A DNA stretch of 64,000 nucleotides from JANSWP01 sp041941305 (GTDB lineage Bacteria; Bacteroidota; Bacteroidia; Chitinophagales; Saprospiraceae). Of this stretch, positions 8,250-16,206 are shown piece by piece; the stretch's first letter is position 1, and the number at the start of each line of letters is the position of its first letter. Location of the stretch: assembly GCA_041941305.1 (NCBI GenBank), contig JBGTQJ010000010.1, forward strand, positions 124,001 through 188,000. The letters are read 5' to 3'. Both the position numbers and the translations under genes were made by a program. Below the pieces are notes generated by a model, which was given only the letters and a program-made list of their open reading frames with translations, was not told where the DNA came from and made no database searches.

Positions 8250-9499
8250 TAATTAGAAGTTTCCTCCCAAATACTGCACAAATGCACAATCGTTTCTACT
8301 GCTTTTTCCATATCCTGAACAGAAACCCATTCGTGTTTGGAATGAAATGCATGTTCACCTGCGAAAATATTTGGACAGGGCAAACCCATAAATGACAACC
8401 TGGAACCATCTGTACCGCCTCTGATACTGGATTGTTTGGGCTCTAGACCAGCCCGTTTGATGGCTTTAAGTGCATTTTCAACAACTTGAGGGTGTTTGTC
8501 CAGCACTTTTTTCATATTTCGATATTGCTCAGTTACTTTGAATTCGGCTCGAGAGTTTGGGTAACCTTTCATCACCTCATCCATAATATTGCGCAAGATA
8601 TTTTCATGTTCTTCCAACTTTTCATCTGTAAAGTCGCGAATAATGAATGAAATACTTGCCTTCTCTACAATCCCACCCATTTGTACAGGATGAATGAATC
8701 CTTGCTTGCCTTCTGTAGTTTCTGGTGACAATCTGTCTTTTGGCAATTTAGCCAAAATCTCTCCAGCTGCTTTAATGGCGCTCTCCAATTTACCCTTTGC
8801 AAATCCGGGATGAATGCTTACCCCATGAATGGTAATTTCAACACCATCTGCTGAAAAGGTCTCATCTTCTAAAGAACCTCTTTGTTCCCCATCAACAGTA
8901 TAACCGAAATCAGCTCCCAATTCCTTCATATCCAATTCATTGACTCCTCTTCCTATTTCCTCATCTGGAGTAAACAAGATTCTGATGGGACCATGCTTTA
9001 TTTGTGGGTTATTCACAAGATGATGTGCAGCATCCATGATTTCAGCTAGCCCTGCTTTGTTATCTGCCCCCAGGAGGGTTGTTCCACTTGCAGTAATCAC
9101 ATCATTGCCAAGTTGCATTTTTAGTTTGGGATGATCCGACATCCGAATAACTTGTTCATTATCATCAGGCAAAACCAGGTCAGAGCCATCATAGTTTTTG
9201 TGGATAATTGGCTTAACGTCCTTTCCGCTACTGTCCGGAGATGTATCCATGTGGGAACAAAAACAGATGGTTGGAACCTTTTTTGACGAATTTGATGGGA
9301 TAGTCGCAAAGACATATCCATCTTTATTCATATACGCATCTGAAAGTCCTAATTCGTGCAACTCTTCTACTAAAACCTTTGCCAAATCCTTTTGCTTTTC
9401 AGTAGAGGGAAATGTGTTTGAATTGGGATCTGATTGGGTATCAATTTTCACATATTTCAAAAATCGATCAACTACTGTGTGATTGATATTTAGGCTCAT
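8249..9499 (-). CDS. pepT: Peptidase T (tripeptide aminopeptidase)
   Basis: Cytosolic M20B metallopeptidase that removes the N-terminal residue from tripeptides. The 416-residue length equals the family norm. Visible metal and catalytic residues are His83 and Asp85 (SHMDTSPD), Asp146 (LLGADNKAG), Glu180-Glu181 (TPDEEIGRG), the dimerisation-domain histidine in HGVSIHPG, and the C-terminal IRGGTDGSRLSFMGLPCPNIF with HSKHEW. The start gives the expected short lead to VDRFLKYVKIDTQSD. It is a single gene read toward the convergent CAP gene. No TAnnTTTG element is evident in the 150 bp upstream. Confidence 0.95.
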   Translation of the reverse strand: MSLNINHTVVDRFLKYVKIDTQSDPNSNTFPSTEKQKDLAKVLVEELHELGLSDAYMNKDGYVFATIPSNSSKKVPTICFCSHMDTSPDSSGKDVKPIIHKNYDGSDLVLPDDNEQVIRMSDHPKLKMQLGNDVITASGTTLLGADNKAGLAEIMDAAHHLVNNPQIKHGPIRILFTPDEEIGRGVNELDMKELGADFGYTVDGEQRGSLEDETFSADGVEITIHGVSIHPGFAKGKLESAIKAAGEILAKLPKDRLSPETTEGKQGFIHPVQMGGIVEKASISFIIRDFTDEKLEEHENILRNIMDEVMKGYPNSRAEFKVTEQYRNMKKVLDKHPQVVENALKAIKRAGLEPKQSSIRGGTDGSRLSFMGLPCPNIFAGEHAFHSKHEWVSVQDMEKAVETIVHLCSIWEETSN

Positions 9500-9650
9500 G
9501 ATATAGTTTTTGATTCAAGATTATCCAAGGGAAAGTTCAGGATAAATAGAATGTTTAAGAAAGAAAATAAACTTCTTTAACCCTGAAAAACCGCTAACTT
9601 TTGAAAGGACAAAAAAAGTGATTTGAAGGGAGGTGAGCAAATATTATTAA

Positions 9651-10952
9651 TCAATTCTTTTTTCTACTTTTTAAATATTCTTCATCCCCTCCATTATAGT
9701 AGTTTTTGATTTCTGCACTACTCGCTTTTTCCTGAGTATCCACAACTGACCAACTGATAACAGGGCGCAAGGAGAGTGTTTCTGGATCTTGCTGATACCC
9801 CACAAACCCTGCTAGGAGCTCCATTTTGAAAAAGACCTCAAGATAATTCCAGACAAAATCAGCTTTTGATAAGCCACTGGTAAACATATCTGTTTCTATC
9901 ATTCCGTACGGTCGTTCATTCGCAACCCTTGAGTTTTTTTGGATTTTTCCATGCACATCCAAATATGGGAAGAAGTTCAAAATCCAACCTGTAATGTAGG
10001 GATTACCACTACCAACTGAATTCCATTTGTAAATAGACTCCCAAAATTCAGTATTTACGTTTCCTTCAGCAGCATTTGTGAATTCTTTGAGTACTGGCAT
10101 TAATCTATCTATCCACCAGTCCAATTCATATTTTGCGAGGGCTTGTGCTTTTTCTTCAATAAGCCGCCAGTCTTCAACTTCCCCTTCTAATGTAATTTCT
10201 GGTATCCCACAAGAAGTGGTCATAGAATAAGTGAAATAACTTTTCATAGCATCCATTAATGTGATTTCAAATGCTGCCTGTTCTACCGTGGTTGTAGTGG
10301 AAAATTTACCGGAAACCAATTTTAACATTTCAGGACCGGTATTTTCTTCAATTTTTTGACTCCATTCTGAAAAAGCACCCTCCCAGTCATTTTCTCTTCC
10401 ACCCTTTAGAAAAGAATCTCGTTGAATATCCAGATTCTTTTTACCATTAAAATCGACAAAATACGAACGCATTTCTTCTGCATTTTGGTTGATATGAGTT
10501 GCAAACCCCTGAGCAATCATCAACCAAACCATGTCTGGAGAAATGGTAAGTGGGTAATGCATAGAATAGGCATCATGAACGGTGTTCACAAAACTGTGGA
10601 AATGAGTAGGAATTATTGTTTCCTTTGAGTCGTCAAAATCCTCAATGATACGGACTGGTACTCCATCAGGTTGGTAATTTGAATCACTTAAAAGCTTGTT
10701 TTTTTCTAAATAATTAAGGTCTGTTTTTTTTAGGATAGCTTCTTCTCTTTCTTCCTGATTTCTTTTCGTAACTGTTTTTTCAATTATTACATTTTCAAAA
10801 GAATTAGGTATAAGTAATCCATTGGCTTTTGTGACATTACAAACTTTAAATGTCGTAGAAGGAACTTGTGTGCTTTGATTTTCTGTCTGATTTGGTAAGT
10901 GAATTGCAGATGAAATGAAGCAAGCAATCAATAAGAAAATTGTTTTTTTCAT
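9651..10952 (-). CDS. DUF4419 domain-containing secreted protein
   Basis: 433 residues with an N-terminal signal peptide (about 1-18), so exported. The body from about residue 110 to 400 is a recognisable DUF4419 domain: THFHSFVNTVHDAYSMHYPLTISPDMVWLMIAQGFATHIN, then the KLVSGKFSTTT block, the SCGIPEITLEGEVEDWRL segment, and SGNPYITGWILNFFPYL. DUF4419 has no established biochemical function; it is also found in fungi and other bacteria. Here the signal peptide implies a periplasmic or cell-surface location. The gene stands alone: about 150 bp from pepT and about 340 bp downstream of the DUF2911 gene, with a palindrome in its upstream region. Function unknown. Confidence 0.8.
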   Translation of the reverse strand: MKKTIFLLIACFISSAIHLPNQTENQSTQVPSTTFKVCNVTKANGLLIPNSFENVIIEKTVTKRNQEEREEAILKKTDLNYLEKNKLLSDSNYQPDGVPVRIIEDFDDSKETIIPTHFHSFVNTVHDAYSMHYPLTISPDMVWLMIAQGFATHINQNAEEMRSYFVDFNGKKNLDIQRDSFLKGGRENDWEGAFSEWSQKIEENTGPEMLKLVSGKFSTTTTVEQAAFEITLMDAMKSYFTYSMTTSCGIPEITLEGEVEDWRLIEEKAQALAKYELDWWIDRLMPVLKEFTNAAEGNVNTEFWESIYKWNSVGSGNPYITGWILNFFPYLDVHGKIQKNSRVANERPYGMIETDMFTSGLSKADFVWNYLEVFFKMELLAGFVGYQQDPETLSLRPVISWSVVDTQEKASSAEIKNYYNGGDEEYLKSRKKN

Positions 10953-11237
10953 AGCTACGTGATTTTTGAAGTTAGACGAAAATGAAATTGGTTAAAGTTG
11001 GACTTGTTGGTACTGAAAAAATAAAATCTCTATTAGAAGGGTAATTGGTGCCTGATACTTCTATAGGCTTTTAACTCTTTATTATTTAAATCCTTGAACT
11101 TCAAGGATTGTTAGTTTAATTATAAAGGAAAGATGTTTTTTATTTCGAGAATTACACAAACAAACGACTATTGTTCGCAACATAAATTAAATAGTATGAT
11201 GCAAATCCAAGCATTTTAGTTGGGAAAGAAAAAAAAA
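10953..11237. other. Intergenic region upstream of the DUF4419 gene, with a 21-nt palindrome
   Basis: AT-rich spacer with no credible reading frame. It contains a 10-bp inverted repeat around a single base (aatccttgaa c ttcaaggatt, 11089-11109), about 140 bp upstream of the DUF4419 start. The short symmetric form resembles a protein-binding operator more than a terminator. No TAnnTTTG element was found nearby. Confidence 0.4.
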
Positions 11238-11264
11238 GCCCGAATCTCAACTCGAGATTCGGGC
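11238..11264 (-). terminator. Rho-independent terminator of the DUF2911 gene
   Basis: An 11-bp GC-rich stem (gcccgaatctc, 11238-11248, with gagattcgggc, 11254-11264), a 5-nt loop, and on the minus strand a long T-run made by the A-tract at 11228-11237. It follows the DUF2911 stop codon at 11290. Confidence 0.85.
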
Positions 11265-11289
11265 TTCGTTATTGAAGTATATATTTTAA

Positions 11290-12405
11290 TTAAGACTTTT
11301 CGGAACTTCCAAGTGTAATAGGCAATTTTGCCATTTTATCGTCCCAGGCAACAATCATATCTACTTGATTTTCGCCATTTTCGACCAACAAAATGGACAT
11401 AGCTTCTACTGTTGAAGGTGTTGCTTCAGATTTGGCAACTACTGATACGACGGTGTTGGAATCGTCATAATTTGCATGACCCCAGGATTGGACATCTTTG
11501 TGAATAATGAATTCCCAATTATCTTCATTCACTTTTGCAAACAAACCATATTTGCCTTTTTTGACCGTTTTACCACCTATGGTCACGTCTTCAAAAAAGG
11601 TGATTTCAGTTGTTTCATTGGCGCCTACTCTCCACATATTTCCATATTTCAATAATTCACCAAAAATCTTTCTCCCTTTCTTTTGAGGACGGCTATAAAC
11701 CACTCTGATTTTTGCTACCGCTTTATCCAAATCCTCTGGTTTCTGGAAATTGCGGAAGCGAGAACTATTTGGATATTGTACCAAGTCCATCGGGCTTACA
11801 TCTTCACCAGACAATCTAGCTGGATTGAAGCTGATAGGCAAAGTAGCTCTTGTTTGATCCCATTCAAAAACCATGTTGGCATTACCATCGTCAACCTTTT
11901 GAAATCCAATGGTAAATTGCTCTCTGGAATTTGCAACTGCAGTGGTTGGAATACTTACAGCTACAATATCTTGTTTGATGTCACGATTGCTCGTTCCAGC
12001 AATAAAGCGTTCGGAAGAGATCTTTAAAATCCAATGATCTGGATAGCATTGAGCAAACATGGTGTAAGTTCCCGCATTGATAAAGGTTCCACCAATTTCT
12101 ACTGGTTGGTAAAAAGTGACTTCTGTTGCTTCATTTGCCCCCAAACGCCAATCTTCTCCCCAAGGAACCAACTCACCAAAAATTACTCTTTCCTTTTTGT
12201 AAGGACGACAATACAATACTTTTACCTGTTGTCTTCTATCAGGATCTTCTTCACTTAGGTAGTTTTTAAAAGCTGCTCGTCTTGGATAATGAGCCGCATC
12301 CATCGGACTTTTGTCTAAATCCGGAAATTTAAGTTCTTGCGCTGCTAAATCAGTCATACCTATCAATAGCGCGAAAACCATGAGAATACTTGATTTCCAA
12401 TTCAT
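11290..12405 (-). CDS. Secreted protein with two DUF2911 domains
   Basis: 371 residues with a signal peptide (about 1-22, ending LAAQ). Two tandem DUF2911 domains follow, at about 34-185 and 200-365. Each opens with SPMDAAHYPRRAAF or SPMDLVQYPNSSRF, then VKVLYCRPYKKERVIFGELVPWG or IRVVYSRPQKKGRKIFGELLKYG, then the WRLGANEATEVTFY or WRVGANETTEITFF block, a GTYTMFA/GKYGLFAK beta motif, and a closing DQTRATLPISF or DDKMAKLPITL. The internal duplication is clear; single-domain forms are common in Bacteroidota. No function is established for DUF2911, so none is assigned. A minus-strand TAnnTTTG element 40 bp upstream and a strong terminator mark it as a single-gene unit. Confidence 0.9.
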   Translation of the reverse strand: MNWKSSILMVFALLIGMTDLAAQELKFPDLDKSPMDAAHYPRRAAFKNYLSEEDPDRRQQVKVLYCRPYKKERVIFGELVPWGEDWRLGANEATEVTFYQPVEIGGTFINAGTYTMFAQCYPDHWILKISSERFIAGTSNRDIKQDIVAVSIPTTAVANSREQFTIGFQKVDDGNANMVFEWDQTRATLPISFNPARLSGEDVSPMDLVQYPNSSRFRNFQKPEDLDKAVAKIRVVYSRPQKKGRKIFGELLKYGNMWRVGANETTEITFFEDVTIGGKTVKKGKYGLFAKVNEDNWEFIIHKDVQSWGHANYDDSNTVVSVVAKSEATPSTVEAMSILLVENGENQVDMIVAWDDKMAKLPITLGSSEKS

Positions 12406-12443
12406 AATGATTCAGTTTTATTTTAATTTGACTAATAGGAGCG

Positions 12444-12451
12444 CAAAAATA
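12444..12451 (-). promoter_or_regulatory. -7 element for the DUF2911 gene
   Basis: TATTTTTG on the minus strand, about 39 bp before the ATG at 12405. It sits back to back with the plus-strand element at 12470-12477, so the two divergent promoters overlap in about 35 bp. Confidence 0.5.
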
Positions 12452-12469
12452 GAAAATTCAAGGATTTAG

Positions 12470-12477
12470 TATTTTTG
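12470..12477 (+). promoter_or_regulatory. -7 element for the DUF1028 gene
   Basis: TATTTTTG on the plus strand, 33 bp before the chosen ATG at 12511. This implies a short leader of about 25-30 nt, and it supports that ATG, because a TTG start at 12475 would overlap the promoter element itself. Confidence 0.5.
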
Positions 12478-12510
12478 GGTAACTACTTTCAATTCAAAAA
12501 AACTTTAAAC

Positions 12511-13539
12511 ATGAAAAAACTTTACTTAACTGTCTTTGCCCTTTCCTTTTCCCTGGTCACTTTTTGCCAAGATACCTTTTCCATAATTGCGGTGGATAGC
12601 ATTACTGGTGAAATTGGAGCCGCTGGCGCAACATGTGTAGATGGAATCGCACAATGGGGAGGAATTCAATTGCTCAATAAAATCATTCCGGGTAGGGGAG
12701 GTGTAAATGCTCAAGCATGGATTTGCCTGAATCCGCATATCAACTTAGATAATGCAATTGCACAAATGGATGCTGGACTTTCTCCAGATGAGATTGTGGA
12801 TTGGCTTGTAAACAATGATGCTTGTTCCGCACAAAACTTTGACCCTCAATATCGGCAGTATGGCATTGTAGATTTTGATGGAACTGGAAGCCCACGTTCT
12901 GCAGCATTTACCGGAACTAGTGCGAATGATTTTAAGGGACATCGTACTGGAGCCACATACGCCATTCAGGGAAATATTTTGCTGGGACCTCAAGTTTTGG
13001 ATGGAATGGAAAATGGCTTCATAAATTCCGGTGGTACCTTGGCTCATCAATTAATGGCTGCAATGCAAGGTGCCAATATGCCAGGAGCAGATCAAAGATG
13101 CCTTGTTCGTGGAACTTCCTCAACTTCTGCATTTTTGAGAGTATATAAACCTGGAGATCCGGTTAATGATCCATATCTGAACCTCAGCATTTTAGAGATG
13201 CCTTTTGCTCAGGAACCTATTGATTCTCTTCAAACCCTATTTGATGAATGGTGGGCAACATCTACACACTCTATTTTTGAGGAAAATAAAATACAGGTAA
13301 AGCTGTTTCCAAATCCGGCCAATGACGTTCTCCAGGTTTCCTTTGAAATGGAGGGAGAAACTGAATTGGAATTAAATATAATTGACGTGACTGGAGCTTC
13401 TTTAATTCAGACAGAATTAAAAGTTTCCAACGGGTTTGTCCAAAAAGTAGATATTGCCGAATTGTCTAAAGGGATGTATTACTTACAGTTAAAATCGGAA
13501 AGAGGTACTTCCAAGACCATTAAATTTGTCAAAATCTAA
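12511..13539 (+). CDS. DUF1028 family protein with T9SS type A sorting domain
   Basis: 342 residues from the ATG at 12511: signal peptide MKKLYLTVFALSFSLVTFCQ, a DUF1028 domain (about 21-240) and a type IX secretion C-terminal sorting domain (about 262-342). DUF1028 is an Ntn-hydrolase-like family with little functional data. The domain shows TFSIIAVDSITGEIGAAGATCVDG, GRGGVNAQAW, GIVDFDGTGSPRSAAFTG and the ANMPGADQRCL block. The tail carries VKLFPNPANDVLQVSF and ends GMYYLQLKSERGTSKTIKFVKI, the usual layout of a type A CTD. The protein is therefore predicted to be exported, then sent across the outer membrane by T9SS and anchored or released at the surface. A TTG at 12475 was rejected because it would overlap the -7 element. 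Confidence 0.88.
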   Translation: MKKLYLTVFALSFSLVTFCQDTFSIIAVDSITGEIGAAGATCVDGIAQWGGIQLLNKIIPGRGGVNAQAWICLNPHINLDNAIAQMDAGLSPDEIVDWLVNNDACSAQNFDPQYRQYGIVDFDGTGSPRSAAFTGTSANDFKGHRTGATYAIQGNILLGPQVLDGMENGFINSGGTLAHQLMAAMQGANMPGADQRCLVRGTSSTSAFLRVYKPGDPVNDPYLNLSILEMPFAQEPIDSLQTLFDEWWATSTHSIFEENKIQVKLFPNPANDVLQVSFEMEGETELELNIIDVTGASLIQTELKVSNGFVQKVDIAELSKGMYYLQLKSERGTSKTIKFVKI

Positions 13540-13635
13540 AACCTTAAATTGAAATAACTTAAGTTGCGACCATTTGTGAGCGTGGCTTTGCTGCGCGAAC
13601 TTTGGTTGTTCCCAACTTGCGTTAAATACTTAATC

Positions 13636-13998
13636 ATGGAAATCAAGCAACTTGTTAAAAAATGGTTTGAAGTATGGGTAAATGGTGATTTTGAGAATAT
13701 TCCAGTGACTGAGGATTTTAAACATACCAGTCCATATGGAACAATTGAGACACGAAAAAACTATTTTAGCCTTATAGAAACCAACAGGGATAAGTTTTTA
13801 GGCAATCGGTTCAAATTCCATGATGAAATCTATGAAGTGGATAGGGCTTGCATCAGGTATACTGTTTCAAAAGATGACTTCACTATGGAAGTAACTGAAT
13901 GGCATTATATTGGTAAAAATGGCATTCGTGAAATCGTAGCTTATTACAACATCCCAGGAGAAATAAGATCAGATAGAAAATTGACAAATCCAGACTGA
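13636..13998 (+). CDS. NTF2-like/SnoaL-like domain protein
   Basis: 120 residues from the ATG at 13636 (MEIKQLVKKWFEVWVNGDF). The pattern of an N-terminal helix, the KHTSPYGTIETRKNYFSL segment and a curved sheet closing with TEWHYIGKNGIREIVAYYN fits the small cone-shaped NTF2-like fold (SnoaL/ketosteroid-isomerase-like). Such proteins range from enzymes to ligand binders; no catalytic Asp/His pair can be assigned here. No signal peptide, so cytosolic. An upstream TTG at 13564 would add 24 residues encoded by an unusually GC-rich spacer and is probably not used. It follows the DUF1028 gene by about 96 bp and may be co-transcribed. Confidence 0.72.
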   Translation: MEIKQLVKKWFEVWVNGDFENIPVTEDFKHTSPYGTIETRKNYFSLIETNRDKFLGNRFKFHDEIYEVDRACIRYTVSKDDFTMEVTEWHYIGKNGIREIVAYYNIPGEIRSDRKLTNPD

Positions 13999-14056
13999 TA
14001 GGAAATCAGCTAGCTTTTTTTGATTTGTTGAAATATAATGTCTGAAAACAAAAGCG

Positions 14057-14197
14057 TTATTCAATAACTTTATAAACTCCCTGCGCAACTCTTTTCTCAA
14101 ACTCCGCTTTGGGAACTGGCATGTTGCGATTTGCTGTGATTAATTTAATCATTACTGTTTTAGAGGTTTCCTTTACAACTTTGATTTCAATACCCAT
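14057..14197 (-). CDS. Conserved-looking 46-residue protein
   Basis: A short frame that starts at ATG (first base 14197) and stops at 14057. It encodes a compact basic protein opening MGIEIKVVKETSKTVMIKL and closing with FEKRVAQGVYKVIE. It has a beta-strand-like start, a MPVPKAEFEKRV turn/helix, no signal peptide and no TM segment. The residue pattern (alternating hydrophobics, a PVPK turn, no rare-residue runs) looks like a real small protein rather than chance, and it occupies an otherwise empty 497-bp gap between convergent-free neighbours. Function unknown. I cannot show conservation without a search. Confidence 0.55.
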   Translation of the reverse strand: MGIEIKVVKETSKTVMIKLITANRNMPVPKAEFEKRVAQGVYKVIE

Positions 14198-14494
14198 TAT
14201 TATAAATTTTAGATTAATTCAAAATTCAAAGAAGCGAATAAAAAATGAGAATTGAGCTATTCCCATTGCTTAAAAAAAAGGTAAAGTCAATTTTTTGGAT
14301 TTGAACTTGTCTAAAGTTCTTTATGAGAGGTTAAATCAAGAAAGATGGAATAAAAATTTTCAATTTAGATCATCCTCTTTTAGCTATTGATTTGTATCCC
14401 CTAGAGCAAGCATTTTATATTTAGAAATACAACTTTTATTTAAACTAATTATTGGATTATTTACAAGTTTTATTTCTACTATTTGTAGGATTAT

Positions 14495-15019
14495 ATGGAA
14501 AATTTTATCAGCATTGGTTTTACTAAAAAAACTTATGGAACCAATGGGGAATTGAAAATGAAAATTGAGGAAAAATATATAGAGGATTTTTTGAATGCTA
14601 AGGTGGTATTTCTTGCGATAAGCGGGAAAAAAGTCCCTTTTTTTATAGAAAAGGTGAGATTTGGGAATGCCTTATTAGCGAAATTTGAAGATTTGGATAG
14701 TCTTCAAGAAGCTCAAATGATAACCTCTAAGGAGGTTTTTATTAGAGAAAAAGATTTGATGAAGGAGGAGGACAAATTACTGGAAGTGGAAGAAACACTG
14801 GTTTATAAAAAGTATGAGGGATTTTTAATTATTGATTCAAATGCTGGCGAAATTGGATCTATTAAAGAGATATTAGAATATCCCCAACAAGAAATGGCAT
14901 TAATTAATTTTCAGGATAGAGAATTGCTCATTCCCATGAATGAAGGATTAATAGATGAAATTAATAAAGAGGAAAAGCAAATCCTTATGAATCTTCCAGA
15001 AGGATTATTGGAATTGTGA
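14495..15019 (+). CDS. rimM: Ribosome maturation factor RimM
   Basis: 30S maturation factor that binds S19 and helps the 16S rRNA 3' domain form. The 174 residues match family length. The N-terminal RimM domain opens FISIGFTKKTYGTNGELKMKI (the usual GxIxKxxGxxGExxV pattern) and has VRFGNALLAKFEDLDSLQEAQMITSKEVFI. The C-terminal PRC-barrel domain runs through YEGFLIIDSNAGEIGSIKEILEYPQQEMALINF and ends ELLIPMNEGLIDEIN...ILMNLPEGLLEL. In most bacteria rimM sits with rpsP and trmD, but here it stands alone. Its stop codon lies inside the 5' arm of a 20-bp hairpin shared with the convergent PorP gene. Confidence 0.9.
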   Translation: MENFISIGFTKKTYGTNGELKMKIEEKYIEDFLNAKVVFLAISGKKVPFFIEKVRFGNALLAKFEDLDSLQEAQMITSKEVFIREKDLMKEEDKLLEVEETLVYKKYEGFLIIDSNAGEIGSIKEILEYPQQEMALINFQDRELLIPMNEGLIDEINKEEKQILMNLPEGLLEL

Positions 15020-15055
15020 GAGAAAAAGTATTGAGACTTTTTCTCTCACAATTCC
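15010..15055. terminator. 20-bp perfect hairpin between convergent rimM and porP/sprF genes
   Basis: Arms 15010-15029 and 15036-15055 are perfectly complementary over 20 bp, with a 6-nt loop. The left arm contains the rimM stop codon (15017-15019) and the right arm ends 6 bp before the minus-strand stop at 15061. The A5/T5 stretches within the stem allow it to work in both directions. Confidence 0.8.
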
Positions 15056-15060
15056 TAGGT

Positions 15061-16134
15061 CTAATATTTGGGACAGTTAACTCTTTCCTTACGTGTACCA
15101 GGGTGAACATAAACCATCGAAATTTCATACCCACCTCTACCATTTGTAGGATCTGAAAGTTTGTTGGCATTTACATCATAGCTGATACCAATTTGTAATC
15201 TTTCTAGTTCAAGAATAGCTGCAAATGTATAATTAGGTAAGCTAAAATTGTCAATTTCATCTTTCACCAGATGTCCCCAAATTCCGGCTCGAATGGCAAT
15301 TTCCCTCCAATCGCGATTGGTATACCTCAAATTAAAGCCAAAAATAGAAAGCATAGAAGGACCTTGTCCAGTTACCATTACTGCAGGTAACAAACTCATT
15401 TGGTCACTAAATGGTACTTCACCACCTAGTTGTCCTACCCAACGCATTGGGATGATCTCTTCACCATCAGAGGCGATAAATGATGCCTTTGGAGCATTGA
15501 TGTGATGGACTGCTCCACCAAGATATATACTCGCATTGTGGTCAAATACGGCATACCACATCAAGCCGGCATTCATATTTAGGTACATATCGGTGGTTTC
15601 TTCTGGTAATGAAGGATCTGGATCAGCAATATTAAAGTCTATAGTTTCTGTTGTATTATTGAATTGTGTACTGAACCACAATCCATTCATATCAAAAGAA
15701 TGCTGTCCTACACCTACTTGCGCCCCTCCAATCAAAAATTGGTCGTAGGAGCGATATCGACTACCGTCCAATTGTTTCATATATGCCAAACTCAAATCTC
15801 CTGTAACTCTTTTGAAGTTAGATTCTCCAGCCCAATCCTGTAAGGCTGTCGCCCCAAAGGCAATAAAATCACCCCTTCCAACTCCATATCTCATATCATA
15901 ACTTGCCGAGACGGTCTTAAACGGCTGATTGCCAAGAATGCTATTCCATTGTTGCTTGTAATTTGCAACAATTCTAAATCGCCCTGTATGAACTCCAGTC
16001 ATCGCAGGATTTAATTGTAAAGGCGCAGCATAAAATTGAGCGAATTGAGGATCCTGGGCTTTGATTTCCTCTACAGTAAGTGTGAAAAGACCGAGAATTG
16101 CCAACAGAGTTAAAAAAGTAGATTTTAGTTTCAT
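15061..16134 (-). CDS. PorP/SprF-like type IX secretion membrane protein
   Basis: 357-residue outer-membrane beta-barrel of the PorP/SprF family. The signal peptide (about 1-26, ending EEIKAQ) is followed at once by DPQFAQFYAAPLQLNPAMTG, the diagnostic opening, then FRIVANYKQQWNSI and SYDMRYG. The rest alternates strand and turn to a C-terminal GGYEISMVYVHP. In Flavobacterium, SprF is needed for secretion of SprB, and related proteins serve other large adhesins with type B sorting tails. Here it lies directly downstream of exactly such an adhesin (16207-21303), same strand, 72 bp apart, so the pair is probably a secretion cargo with its dedicated partner. A 50-bp palindrome occupies the gap and may lower transcription into this gene. 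Confidence 0.92.
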   Translation of the reverse strand: MKLKSTFLTLLAILGLFTLTVEEIKAQDPQFAQFYAAPLQLNPAMTGVHTGRFRIVANYKQQWNSILGNQPFKTVSASYDMRYGVGRGDFIAFGATALQDWAGESNFKRVTGDLSLAYMKQLDGSRYRSYDQFLIGGAQVGVGQHSFDMNGLWFSTQFNNTTETIDFNIADPDPSLPEETTDMYLNMNAGLMWYAVFDHNASIYLGGAVHHINAPKASFIASDGEEIIPMRWVGQLGGEVPFSDQMSLLPAVMVTGQGPSMLSIFGFNLRYTNRDWREIAIRAGIWGHLVKDEIDNFSLPNYTFAAILELERLQIGISYDVNANKLSDPTNGRGGYEISMVYVHPGTRKERVNCPKY

Positions 16135-16150
16135 AATTATTGTGTTCGGC

Positions 16151-16200
16151 GTTCCTGATTTCCAGTTCCAAAAATATTTTTGGAACTGGAAATCAGGAAC
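16151..16200. terminator. Perfect 50-bp palindrome between adhesin and PorP/SprF gene
   Basis: All 50 bases are self-complementary with no unpaired loop (25-bp arms, centre aaaaatattttt at about 16170-16181). On the minus strand it follows the adhesin stop codon (16207) by 6 bp and precedes the porP/sprF ATG by 16 bp. It may attenuate read-through between cargo and partner genes, or protect the long adhesin mRNA 3' end. Confidence 0.7.
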
Positions 16201-16206
16201 TGATAA

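Noticed and set aside
12475..12510. TTG start for the DUF1028 protein
   Set aside because: It would overlap the -7 promoter element and lacks a signal peptide; ATG 12511 gives a clear one.
13564..13635. N-terminal extension of the NTF2-like protein from a TTG at 13564
   Set aside because: The 24 extra residues come from an atypical GC-rich spacer, and the internal ATG gives the normal family start.
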